This document shows positions 1 to 7,616 of a stretch of DNA of 64,000 nt, in pieces. Each line of letters starts with the position of its first letter. Positions within the stretch are counted from its first letter, which is position 1. The translations under genes were made by a program, and so were the position numbers. The notes below the pieces were generated by a model. The model saw nothing but the letters and a program-made list of their open reading frames with translations. It was not told where the DNA came from and ran no database searches. Source of the DNA: Fibrobacter sp. (GTDB taxonomy: Bacteria; Fibrobacterota; Fibrobacteria; Fibrobacterales; Fibrobacteraceae); the NCBI GenBank assembly GCA_017412605.1, contig JAFPWY010000015.1, positions 62,001-126,000 of the forward strand. Direction: 5' to 3'.

Positions 1-1
1 C

Positions 2-1411
2 GACAATACGGTCACTCTTGAATTCACGGTAGGAGCGCAACAGGTCAATGTAATCACGTTGTTTAACGGGAATACGCTCGATTCGGCTGCTTACGAGAAC
101 TACAGCCTTGCGAAGACCATCAAGATTTACTTGAACTCAAAAAGCAATCTCGTAAAAACGGTCAAGCTCGCCAAGCCGAAATGGTTTGGGCGTGGAAAAA
201 ATCATCCCGACGTTATCGTGTTCGACCCGCCTCTCGAAAACGTGCGCAAGATAATCATCGAGATTGAGGACATCTACCCGGGAAGGAAATGGACCGACGT
301 GTGCCTTGCCATGGTCAAGTTCTGGGGATTCGTCAAGGCGCCGCGTAAGGTGAAACTGGGCAAGATGACAGACGCCCGCGACGGGAAAAGCTACAATACC
401 GTCAAGGTCGGGGACCAGGTCTGGATGGCTCAGGATTTGCAGTACAGGACTCCGGGAAGCCGCTCGTTCACGGACCCCCATAAAAAGAAGATGAGGGAAC
501 TGCCTGCGGATGCCGGCTACGAGTACCCGGAATCGGAAATCGACGGCGGAATCTGCCCCGAAGGCTGGCGCCTGCCCAAGGCTGCCGAGTTTGCTGGGCT
601 CATGGCGCAATTCCCCGAAACGGCCTCCTTCGACGACTTTTTCGCGACATCGAAACTCAAACCCTTCTATGCCATATACGGGAATCGCAGGGGCGACCCG
701 TCGGCCCCGGCAAACGTCGAGATATTCTTTTATCCGACCGACGCGTACGGGCTGAATTTCTCCACGTTGACCCGCCGCTATTACGAGGGCGAATGCTCCG
801 AGGACCATGGGGAATATCTGGCTTTTTCTTCTTACTGGACTTTGGATTCGAAAAAAATTTCCCTTTGGCCGGATGATGAAGGCAATGTCGAGGTGAAGAC
901 GTTGAAACATTACCGGTTCGGCGGCAGCGATTATTGCGAAGCCCTGTTGAGCCCCGACAGTTTCCACTTTGTCCGCTGCATCCAGGGCGATGTCATGAAG
1001 GATCCGCGTGACGGCCAGATGTACAAGACGGTCAAGATCGGGGGCCGGATGTGGATGGAAGAGAACTTGCGCTACGAAGCCGCCGAGGGCGGTTGCTATA
1101 ACGGTCTGAACGAATACTGCACGGAATATGGCCGGATGTATTCCTGGAATGCCGCCCAGACGGTGTGTCCCCAGGGTTGGCACCTGCCTAGCGATATGGA
1201 ATTCCGTTCGCTGATCGAGTCTTCGGGGGAGTGGAAAACTACGAACGAAGTCGACGAGCTCGGCTTTTGGGCGATTTCGCGCCCCGAATGCGAAACGGAA
1301 GGTTGCGAAGCACCGAAGCCCGCGCGTTATGATGGTCGCAGCGCAAGCATCAGCGAAGAGGCGGGTCTCAACAGCACCATGACTCTGCCGGTCCGCTGTA
1401 TCAAGGACTAA
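2..1411 (+). CDS. Glycan-binding (NADase-type) plus two FISUMP domains, 5' partial
   Basis: The frame is open from base 2 to the TAA at 1409-1411, so the start lies before the window; the TTG at 59 is internal. The first ~110 visible residues look like the NADase-type glycan-binding (discoidin-like) module: a KIYLNSKSN strand, then an Asp/Pro-rich turn and an IEDIYPGRKWTDVCL segment. Two FISUMP domains follow, one beginning near DARDGKSYNTVKVGDQVWMA with CPEGWRLP, the other near DPRDGQMYKTVKIGGRMWME with CPQGWHLP, and it ends VRCIKD as this family does. The Cys pairs and the extracellular-type domains suggest an exported surface protein, but the N-terminus is not visible. FISUMP modules are characteristic of Fibrobacter and their function is unknown. 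Confidence 0.8.
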   Translation, partial: DNTVTLEFTVGAQQVNVITLFNGNTLDSAAYENYSLAKTIKIYLNSKSNLVKTVKLAKPKWFGRGKNHPDVIVFDPPLENVRKIIIEIEDIYPGRKWTDVCLAMVKFWGFVKAPRKVKLGKMTDARDGKSYNTVKVGDQVWMAQDLQYRTPGSRSFTDPHKKKMRELPADAGYEYPESEIDGGICPEGWRLPKAAEFAGLMAQFPETASFDDFFATSKLKPFYAIYGNRRGDPSAPANVEIFFYPTDAYGLNFSTLTRRYYEGECSEDHGEYLAFSSYWTLDSKKISLWPDDEGNVEVKTLKHYRFGGSDYCEALLSPDSFHFVRCIQGDVMKDPRDGQMYKTVKIGGRMWMEENLRYEAAEGGCYNGLNEYCTEYGRMYSWNAAQTVCPQGWHLPSDMEFRSLIESSGEWKTTNEVDELGFWAISRPECETEGCEAPKPARYDGRSASISEEAGLNSTMTLPVRCIKD

Positions 1412-1486
1412 TTCTTTAATTCGGAAACCAAAAACTGCGCGAAGGCCGTGTTATAGTAAAAAGCTATAGCTAGATATCAAAATTAT

Positions 1487-1506
1487 TTATGCGAGTATTT
1501 GCATAA
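1487..1506. repeat. Short inverted repeat upstream of metY
   Basis: TTATGC and GCATAA arms are separated by eight bases, just upstream of the putative metY -35. The position would suit an operator, but no regulator is identified. Confidence 0.3.
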
Positions 1507-1511
1507 ACGCA

Positions 1512-1539
1512 TTGACGGGTGATAGGCTTTTTCTATATT
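1512..1539 (+). promoter_or_regulatory. Putative sigma-70 promoter of metY
   Basis: TTGACG (1512-1517) and TATATT (1534-1539) are separated by 16 bases, and metY starts about 54 bases downstream. It is the best -35/-10 pair in this gap. Confidence 0.5.
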
Positions 1540-1592
1540 TGGTAATAAAAAAAGTTTTATATTTGAATTTGAAACTAACAAGAGGCTAAAAA

Positions 1593-2870
1593 ATGGCTAA
1601 GACCGAAACTTTATGCGTCCAGGGCGGCTGGCAGCCGAAAAACGGCGAACCGCGCGTCCTCCCCATCTACCAGAGCACCACTTTCAAGTACGAAACCACC
1701 AACGACATGGCGGACCTGTTCGACTTGAAAGCTTCGGGCTATTTCTACACCCGTCTGCAGAACCCGACGAACGACGCCGTGGCATCGAAGATTGCCGCTC
1801 TCGAAGGCGGTGTGGCGGCCATGCTCACCAGTTCCGGTCAGGCTGCGAACTTCTACGCCGTTTTCAACATCTGCGAATCCGGTGACCACTTCATTAGCAC
1901 TTCTGCTATTTACGGCGGCACGAGCAACCTCTTCTCCGTTACCATGAAGAAGCTCGGCATCGAATGCACGTTCGTCGACCAGGATGCCTCTGACGAAGAA
2001 ATCGAGAAGGCTTTCCGCCCGAACACCAAGTGCTTCTTCGGCGAAACCGTCGCAAACCCGGCCGGCAAGGTTCTGGACCTCAAGCGCTTTGCTGACATCG
2101 CTCACAAGCACGGCGTTCCGATGATTGTCGACAACACGTTCCCGACCCCGATTCTCTGCCGTCCGTTTGATTTCGGTGTTGATATCGTAACGCATTCCAC
2201 CACCAAGTACATGGACGGCCATGCTACTGCCGTCGGCGGCTGCATCGTCGATAGCGGCAACTTCGACTGGGAAGCAAACCACGACCGTTTCAAGGGCCTT
2301 ACCGAACCGGATCCGAGCTATCACGGCCTTGCCTACACGAAGGCTTTCGGCAAGGGCGCTTTCATCACGAAGGCGACTGCCCAGCTCATGCGTGACTTCG
2401 GTTCCATCCAGTCTCCGCAGAATGCGTTCCTCCTGAACCTCGGCCTTGAAACGCTTCACCTCCGCATGCCGCGCCACTGCGAAAACGCTCTCGCCTGCGC
2501 CAAGTTCCTCAAGAACCACCCGAAGGTGGCCTGGGTCAACTACGCCGGCCTCGAAGGCGACAAGTATTACGAACTCGCCCAGAAGCAGTTCAAGGGCGGC
2601 CTCCCGTGCGGCGTTCTCACGTTCGGCATCAAGGGCGGTCGTGAAAAGTCCATCCAGTTTATGGACAGCCTCAAGATGATCTGCATCGTGACCCACGTGG
2701 CCGACGCCCGCAGCTGCGTGCTGCACCCGGCAAGCCACACGCACCGTCAGCTCAGCGACGAACAGCTCATCGAAGCCGGTGTCGCCCCTGACCTGATCCG
2801 CTTCAGCGTGGGTATCGAAAATATCGAAGACATCATTGCCGACCTCACGCAGGCCCTCGACAAGGTGTAA
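1593..2870 (+). CDS. metY: O-acetylhomoserine sulfhydrylase (MetY)
   Basis: A 425-residue PLP enzyme of the Cys/Met metabolism family that makes homocysteine from O-acetylhomoserine and sulfide in the cytoplasm. The PLP lysine is Lys205 in HSTTKYMDGH. Also visible are SSGQAANF (cofactor phosphate region), VDNTFPTP, and the C-terminal SCVLHPASHTHRQL and RFSVGIENIEDI typical of the MetY subgroup. The length fits MetY (about 430) better than MetB/MetC (about 390). The ATG at 1593 follows AAGAGG at a normal distance. It stands alone between a promoter and a terminator. No SAM riboswitch or other recognised leader is visible. Confidence 0.93.
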   Translation: MAKTETLCVQGGWQPKNGEPRVLPIYQSTTFKYETTNDMADLFDLKASGYFYTRLQNPTNDAVASKIAALEGGVAAMLTSSGQAANFYAVFNICESGDHFISTSAIYGGTSNLFSVTMKKLGIECTFVDQDASDEEIEKAFRPNTKCFFGETVANPAGKVLDLKRFADIAHKHGVPMIVDNTFPTPILCRPFDFGVDIVTHSTTKYMDGHATAVGGCIVDSGNFDWEANHDRFKGLTEPDPSYHGLAYTKAFGKGAFITKATAQLMRDFGSIQSPQNAFLLNLGLETLHLRMPRHCENALACAKFLKNHPKVAWVNYAGLEGDKYYELAQKQFKGGLPCGVLTFGIKGGREKSIQFMDSLKMICIVTHVADARSCVLHPASHTHRQLSDEQLIEAGVAPDLIRFSVGIENIEDIIADLTQALDKV

Positions 2871-2896
2871 TCGAGTTATTTCGTAGTTTTTAAAAT

Positions 2897-2931
2897 CATC
2901 CCGTGGCAGAAATGCTGCGGGAGATTTTTTT
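2897..2931 (+). terminator. Rho-independent terminator after metY
   Basis: A CCCGTGGCA / TGCTGCGGG stem, with two G-U pairs and a GAAA loop, is followed by a T-rich run. Confidence 0.7.
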
Positions 2932-2936
2932 AGCTA

Positions 2937-3204
2937 TGAGCAATGAGCCGTGAGCTATGAGCGATGAGGTTAGAGAATAGAGACTAGTGAATAAGAATCA
3001 CGCACTTCGTGCGTCAATAACAGACGGCGAAACCGTGATATTTCTCCCTAGCCCCTAGATCCTAGATCCTAATCTCTAGATTCTCTGACAGAGATTGCTT
3101 CAGGGCTTTGCCCTTCGCAATGACAACCTACTCCCTAGATTCTAGCCCCTAACCCCGAGCCCCGTGCGTCATAGCCTCTAGATTCTAGTCTCTAGCCCCT
3201 TTTT
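2937..3204. repeat. Heptamer-type repeat array with embedded palindromes
   Basis: This fills the gap between metY and 3258; no gene is seen. It starts with TGAGCNA-type 7-mers (gagccgtgagctatgagc), continues with AGAGAATAGAGACTAG units, two small palindromes (acgcacttcgtgcgt and acggcgaaaccgt), several CTAGATY/CTAGCCC 7-mers, and a dispersed repeat reading gattgcttcagggctttgcc. A stretch from about 2971 is nearly identical to one at 31441. Confidence 0.8.
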
Positions 3205-3209
3205 TATAG

Positions 3210-3238
3210 TAACACTTTCGCCCTCTTTAGGTGTTTAA
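3210..3238 (+). promoter_or_regulatory. ECF-type promoter motif, copy 1
   Basis: TAACAC (3210-3215) and GGTGTTTAA (3230-3238) lie with first bases 20 apart. This copy and copy 2 also share CACTTT and CCCTC in the spacer. It lies 20 bases before the flavodoxin-like ATG, leaving room for a Shine-Dalgarno. Confidence 0.65.
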
Positions 3239-3257
3239 TCAAAAAAAGGAATGCAAA

Positions 3258-3863
3258 ATGAACGTTTTAGTCTTGAACGCGAGTCCGCGCAGGCACGGAA
3301 TTACCGCACAGGCGGCGGAACACTTTGTAGAGGGTGTAAAAGCTGCTGGTGCCGATGACTTTTCCAAGGAGCCGGTACATATAGACGTTATAAACGTGAA
3401 CGACCTGGATGTCGCTCCCTGCAAGGCTTGCCTCTTTTGCCGCAAGCATGGCAACTGCTGCCAGCCGGTAGACGATGCCCACAAGGTTGCTGAGCTGGTT
3501 CGCGCTTGCGATGCGCTCGTGGTGTCGGCGCCCGTTTACTGGGGCAATATCCCCGGCGTGCTCAAGGTGCTTTTCGATCGCCTAGTGTACGTGCTGATGG
3601 GCGAGACCAAGGTGGGCATTCCGATTCCGAAACACAAGGGCAAGGCCGCCTATCTCATTACTTCTTGCACGACACCTTTCCCTTTTAACGTGCTTTGCGG
3701 CCAGTCGACGGGCGTGTTCAAGGCGCTCAAGGAAATTTTGGGCACCTCGGGGTTCAAGATTCGCGGAAAATTGGTGATTCCGGGCACTCGCAAGATGCAG
3801 GGCTTGCCGGAACGTTATGGCCATAAGGCGCACAAGATGGGGCGGAATTGTGCTTCCCGCTAA
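3258..3863 (+). CDS. Flavodoxin-like / NADPH-dependent FMN reductase
   Basis: About 201 residues of the NAD(P)H-dependent oxidoreductase (flavodoxin-fold) family. The N-terminus MNVLVLNASPRR is the FMN-phosphate loop; VVSAPVYWGNIPGVLKVLFDR is the second flavin-binding segment. A CKACLFCRKHGNC cluster resembles the Cys motif of the iron-sulfur flavoprotein-like (IsfR/multimeric flavodoxin) group, so a [4Fe-4S] site is possible but not proved. I chose the ATG at 3258, preceded by AAGGA, over the GTG at 3231, which lies inside the promoter motif. It stands alone upstream of the sigma-factor operon and shares that operon's promoter motif, so it is probably in the same regulon. Confidence 0.8.
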   Translation: MNVLVLNASPRRHGITAQAAEHFVEGVKAAGADDFSKEPVHIDVINVNDLDVAPCKACLFCRKHGNCCQPVDDAHKVAELVRACDALVVSAPVYWGNIPGVLKVLFDRLVYVLMGETKVGIPIPKHKGKAAYLITSCTTPFPFNVLCGQSTGVFKALKEILGTSGFKIRGKLVIPGTRKMQGLPERYGHKAHKMGRNCASR

Positions 3864-3880
3864 TTTTTTAAATTTGGGGG

Positions 3881-3909
3881 TGACACTTTTACCCTCCATG
3901 GGTGTTTAA
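3881..3909 (+). promoter_or_regulatory. ECF-type promoter motif, copy 2 (sigma-factor operon)
   Basis: TGACAC (3881-3886) and GGTGTTTAA (3901-3909), same spacing as the other copies. The sigma-factor ATG is at 3915, only five bases after the motif, so a transcript starting at the usual distance would have no leader. Confidence 0.7.
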
Positions 3910-3914
3910 CTGGT

Positions 3915-4412
3915 ATGAACGGGAAAACAAAGACAGACAGCACCGCTTTTTCGGAACTGTACGAGACGTACGCCCCGATGGTGTACAGGCGCTGCATGGC
4001 CATGCTCAAGGATGACGCCGAGGCGAAGGACTTGATGCAGAACGTGTTCTTGCGCGTGTACGAGCGGATGGATTCGCTGGATTTGTCGCAGCCGTCGAGC
4101 CTTTTTTGGAATACGGCGACGAGGCTTTGCTTGAACCGCATCCGCGACCTGAGCAGACGCGGCCTGAATGTGGATTCGAGCGAGTTGCTCCTGAACATCG
4201 CCTGCGCCGAAGACGACGGTCTTGAAGCTCGCAGCGTGCTCTCGAGGATTTTTTCCCGCGAACAGGAATTGACACGTACCATGGCGGTCCTCCACTATGT
4301 GGATGGTATGACTCTTGAAGAGACTGCCGAAACTGTAGGACTCTCGGTGAGCGGTGTGCGCAAGCGTTTGCGCAGCTTGCAGGCCAGAGTCAAGAACCTG
4401 GAGGTAAAGTAA
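3915..4412 (+). CDS. ECF (sigma-70 family, RpoE-like) sigma factor
   Basis: A 165-residue two-domain ECF sigma factor. Region 2 is residues ~11-75 (AFSELYETYAPMVYRRC, then DLMQNVFLRVYERMD), region 4 is ~110-160 (LHYVDGMTLEETAETVGLSVSGVRKRLRSLQ, a helix-turn-helix); it lacks regions 1 and 3. The next Met, residue 22, is already inside region 2, so the ATG at 3915 must be the start although no Shine-Dalgarno precedes it. Its stop overlaps the next ATG by one base, giving coupling with the membrane anti-sigma gene. The same motif lies upstream of its own operon and of three nearby units, which suggests autoregulation. Confidence 0.9.
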   Translation: MNGKTKTDSTAFSELYETYAPMVYRRCMAMLKDDAEAKDLMQNVFLRVYERMDSLDLSQPSSLFWNTATRLCLNRIRDLSRRGLNVDSSELLLNIACAEDDGLEARSVLSRIFSREQELTRTMAVLHYVDGMTLEETAETVGLSVSGVRKRLRSLQARVKNLEVK

Positions 4413-5182
4413 TGGTTCCCGATTGGAAATTGGAAAGATATCTGACGGGCGATTTGCCTGACGAGGAAATGCGCAAGATTCGCAACCTCGAAATATCGGA
4501 CGAGGTTTTCGCCGGTCGCGTTCGCATGTTCCGCGAAGATAGCAGGGCGATTCTCCGCAAGATGCCTTTCGAAACACTCTCTGCCCAGCTGGAAAAGGTT
4601 TCTTCCCAGGCAAATGGGCGGAAGTTGGCTGGTTCGAACATCATCAAGTTCGCCGTGGCTGCGGCTTTGGTGCTTTCTGTCGTGACGGTTGCGCTTTTTA
4701 GCCAGAAGGAAATCACCCCGTCCGGTATGGAACAGGGTGCCGGGACGGATGTCGCGATGCTCATGGATTCCGGAAACAGCACGCGCATCAAGGGCATGGA
4801 TTCCCGCATGGAAGCCTGGAAAAAGACGGATGGCGGCATTGCCAAGCTCGAAGACATGAGCGATGTCCGTGAAGGCGACGAAATCCAGCTGCGCTATTCC
4901 GTGCCGCAAAAGTGCTACGGTCTGTTGTTCAGCATGGACGGCAACGGTGCTATCACTATGCACATGGGCGATGGTGACAAGGCGATTGCCCTTGAGCCGG
5001 GAAAGATGGTGACGCTGCCTTATGCATACAAGCTTGACGACGCCCCGCAATTCGAAAAGTTCTTTTTCCTGGTGTCCGATACGCTCTTTTCTATTGACGT
5101 GAACAATATCGATGCAGTTTTGAAGCAGAAGGGTGTCGAAGTCAAGTCCCTTACGCTTCGCAAGGTTGGGGAGGCTCAGTAA
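4412..5182 (+). CDS. Membrane anti-sigma factor with DUF4384-like outer domain
   Basis: A 256-residue single-pass protein. Residues 1-75 form a short acidic and basic helical domain (KLERYLTGDLPDEEMRKI) of the type that holds ECF sigma factors. The membrane helix is at ~77-97. Residues ~140-256 resemble a DUF4384 domain (REGDEIQLRYSVPQKCYG, then a hydrophobic strand and a MDGNGAITMHMG turn) and would be periplasmic. DUF4384 domains are often found with caspase-like proteases, and the next gene is one. No zinc-binding HxxxCxxC motif is seen. The assignment as anti-sigma rests on position, topology and the N-terminal pattern. It overlaps both neighbours by a single base. Confidence 0.75.
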   Translation: MVPDWKLERYLTGDLPDEEMRKIRNLEISDEVFAGRVRMFREDSRAILRKMPFETLSAQLEKVSSQANGRKLAGSNIIKFAVAAALVLSVVTVALFSQKEITPSGMEQGAGTDVAMLMDSGNSTRIKGMDSRMEAWKKTDGGIAKLEDMSDVREGDEIQLRYSVPQKCYGLLFSMDGNGAITMHMGDGDKAIALEPGKMVTLPYAYKLDDAPQFEKFFFLVSDTLFSIDVNNIDAVLKQKGVEVKSLTLRKVGEAQ

Positions 5183-7428
5183 TGAAGAATTTTTTGATGA
5201 AGATGGATGCGGCAATGCTGCTGCCCCTGTTCTCTCTGTTGATTTTGGTCCTTTTTGCCGCGGTCAGTTCCCCGGCGGCCACGAATGACGGACGCATCAA
5301 CCGCTACATTGTCGCGATCAGTGCGAATTACGGCGGGGAAGGTCGCCCGCAGCTCCGTTATGCTGAAAGCGACGCGAAATCTTTTGCTAAGGTGCTCGAA
5401 GAAATGGGCGGCGTGCAAAAGCAGAACGTGTTCCAGATTAAGGAGCCGAACATTTCTAAAATCCAGCAGGAACTCGATGTCCTTGACAAGAAGATGGAAA
5501 AGAACAAGTCCGTAAACGGACGTAACGAGGTGCTGGTCTATTACAGCGGCCATGCCGACGAAAAGGGTCTTCGCCTGGGCAACGAGATTTATGCGTGGAA
5601 GGATTTGCGCAAGAGAATCGATGCGCTGAATGCCGATGTGAAAATCGCTGTCATCGATGCATGTGGTTCCGGTGCGATTACCCGTCTCAAGGGCGGTGTG
5701 GCGGTGCCTGCGTTCATGGTGGACCAGAGCAGCGACATGAAGGGCTACGCCTTTATCACGAGCAGCACGCAGGACGAATCGAGCCAGGAAAGTGACAAGC
5801 TGAAGGGTTCCTTCTTCACGCACTCCCTGGTGAGCGGCATGCGCGGCGCTGGCGACTTGAGCGGCGACGGTAAGGTGACCCTGTCTGAAGCTTACCAGTT
5901 CGCCTTCAACGAGACTTTGCAGAAGACGGAAGCGACTATGGGCGGTGCCCAGCATCCGAGCCGCGACATGAACCTTGCGGGTACGGGTGACGTGGTGATG
6001 ACGGATTTGCGCAGCACGAGCGCTGGGCTGGAACTGGACGAAGATGTGGATGGCCGCCTGTTTATCCGTGACCAGAAGGGCGAGCTGGTTGCAGAGCTCT
6101 ATAAGAAGGGCGGTCGCTCTATGAGTCTCGGCTTTCCGGCTGGCAAGTATGTTGTTCGGCTGGAACGTCCCGCCGAATACAAGGAAGCGAGTGTCACTCT
6201 CCAGGACAACTACCGTGCTCGCCTTTCGCAGAAGCAGTTTGTGCTGGTCTCTGCCGAAAAGACGACGCTCCGTGGCGAATTCAAGAGTACGGACCGTGCC
6301 GATTCTGTGTTGATCTCGTTGGATTCTCTCGATCACTATGGAAAATACCGTATGACGTTCGACCTTGTGGATCGGGAAAGGGATCCGCGTAAGGGAATGC
6401 AGTTCGGGCTCTTTGCGACCGTCGCCCATGACTATATGTTGGGCTCGCAGGTGAGCTTGTTTGCAAACGCTGCGAGAAGGGAAATTCACGGTATGCAGCT
6501 GACCTTCGGTCTGAACATAGTGAAGGATAGGATCGAAGGTGCGCAGGCGTCCACGCTTATCAATATCGCTGGTGAGTTCAAGGGTGTTCAGGCGGGCTTT
6601 GTGAACCTTACTCGCAGGGCCTCTCAAGGTATGCAGTTGGGTTACCTGAACATCGGTGCCGATACGGTGAGCTTTATGCAGGCGGGTTTCGCAAACTACA
6701 TGAGGCATGGAAAGTACGGTTTCGGTTTTGCTAATGTGGCTGTGACCTCGTCGGCATTGCAGGTGGGCTTTACCAATGTGACTAGGGATTCCTCGAATGT
6801 TCAAGTTGGCTTCGCAAACGTGAACGGCGGTGTCGGCGGGACGCAGGTGGGCTTCTTCAACTACGAGACGCTTGCCAAGGGCCACCAGATTGGTTTCATG
6901 AACGTCTGTGCAAAATGCGAGAAGACGCCGATCGGTTTCTTGAGCATTGTCGGCAATGGCGTGTGGTCCGCAACGACTTCCATGAACGAAATGGGCGCAC
7001 TCGATCTCGCACTTCGATTCGGAACGGCCTATTTCTTCACCTCGTTTGAAGGCGGGCGCCTTATCGAAAAAGGTACGGAATTCGAACACTTCAGCGATGT
7101 GTATGAAAATGGTGTCGGTTTCGGTACGCAGTTCGGCAAGTACGGAAGCCACGCTGAACTGGAATACATGTTCCTGAATACATGCAAGGGCAGGATGTTT
7201 GACGACGATGTCGGCTATCACCACCGTTTGCGCTTGGGCTATACGAGCCAGCTGGTTCCGTTCCTCGGCCTTTCCGTCGGCGGTACGATTAACGTGGCGT
7301 CGGTCGGTTACGGGGACGACCTTTACTTGAAGCCGCTGGCTGATTATCACGATGACTTCGGCAGCGAAAAGCACAAGGCACGCAGGTGGTTGGGCTTCTA
7401 TGCCGGTTTGACGGTCGGAAGGTTCTAA
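5182..7428 (+). CDS. Exported caspase-like (C14) protein with C-terminal repeat barrel
   Basis: 748 residues. An N-terminal hydrophobic segment (~10-30) ending SSPAAT is a signal peptide or anchor. A caspase-like domain follows (~40-280): the catalytic pair is His124 in YYSGHAD and Cys161 in VIDACGSGA, and AYQFAFNETLQ follows. Residues ~310-400 form a beta-sandwich-like linker. From ~430 to ~620 there are at least eight GxQxGxxN repeats (MQLGYLNIG, MQAGFANYM, LQVGFTNVT, TQVGFFNYE), as in LA_2272-type surface repeat proteins, then a beta-rich end finishing in Phe. I infer a caspase domain held in the periplasm by an outer-membrane barrel. Last gene of the sigma operon; processing of the anti-sigma is a guess. 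Confidence 0.8.
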   Translation: MKNFLMKMDAAMLLPLFSLLILVLFAAVSSPAATNDGRINRYIVAISANYGGEGRPQLRYAESDAKSFAKVLEEMGGVQKQNVFQIKEPNISKIQQELDVLDKKMEKNKSVNGRNEVLVYYSGHADEKGLRLGNEIYAWKDLRKRIDALNADVKIAVIDACGSGAITRLKGGVAVPAFMVDQSSDMKGYAFITSSTQDESSQESDKLKGSFFTHSLVSGMRGAGDLSGDGKVTLSEAYQFAFNETLQKTEATMGGAQHPSRDMNLAGTGDVVMTDLRSTSAGLELDEDVDGRLFIRDQKGELVAELYKKGGRSMSLGFPAGKYVVRLERPAEYKEASVTLQDNYRARLSQKQFVLVSAEKTTLRGEFKSTDRADSVLISLDSLDHYGKYRMTFDLVDRERDPRKGMQFGLFATVAHDYMLGSQVSLFANAARREIHGMQLTFGLNIVKDRIEGAQASTLINIAGEFKGVQAGFVNLTRRASQGMQLGYLNIGADTVSFMQAGFANYMRHGKYGFGFANVAVTSSALQVGFTNVTRDSSNVQVGFANVNGGVGGTQVGFFNYETLAKGHQIGFMNVCAKCEKTPIGFLSIVGNGVWSATTSMNEMGALDLALRFGTAYFFTSFEGGRLIEKGTEFEHFSDVYENGVGFGTQFGKYGSHAELEYMFLNTCKGRMFDDDVGYHHRLRLGYTSQLVPFLGLSVGGTINVASVGYGDDLYLKPLADYHDDFGSEKHKARRWLGFYAGLTVGRF

Positions 7429-7471
7429 GCTTTAGTGCCCTCCCATTCAGAATGTTCTCCTTAGTTGCTTT

Positions 7472-7501
7472 CCTCCGCGTGAACCGCGGGGGAATTTTTT
7501 T
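7472..7501 (+). terminator. Terminator of the sigma/caspase operon
   Basis: CCTCCGCG / CGCGGGGG stem with a five-base loop, then seven T. It separates this operon from the receptor operon. Confidence 0.75.
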
Positions 7502-7522
7502 GTTAAAAAGATTGTTTCCCGG

Positions 7523-7551
7523 TGACACCTTCTGTGCGCTTGAGTGTTTAA
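7523..7551 (+). promoter_or_regulatory. ECF-type promoter motif, copy 3 (TonB receptor)
   Basis: TGACAC (7523-7528) and AGTGTTTAA (7543-7551), same spacing as the other copies. It lies 65 bases before the receptor start, so this unit has a leader. Confidence 0.65.
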
Positions 7552-7616
7552 GGGGTACATGGGACATGTGCCCGTGACGGAATTTCTAAATTTTACAGAT
7601 AAGAAAGAGAACGCCG

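Noticed and set aside
1412-1592. SAM riboswitch upstream of metY
   Set aside because: No SAM-I/II core sequence or leader terminator was seen; only a short inverted repeat and a normal promoter.
5176-7374. 732-codon open frame on the minus strand opposite the caspase gene
   Set aside because: It mirrors the codon bias of the plus-strand gene, has no SD or family motifs, and the plus strand carries clear catalytic and repeat motifs in operon order.
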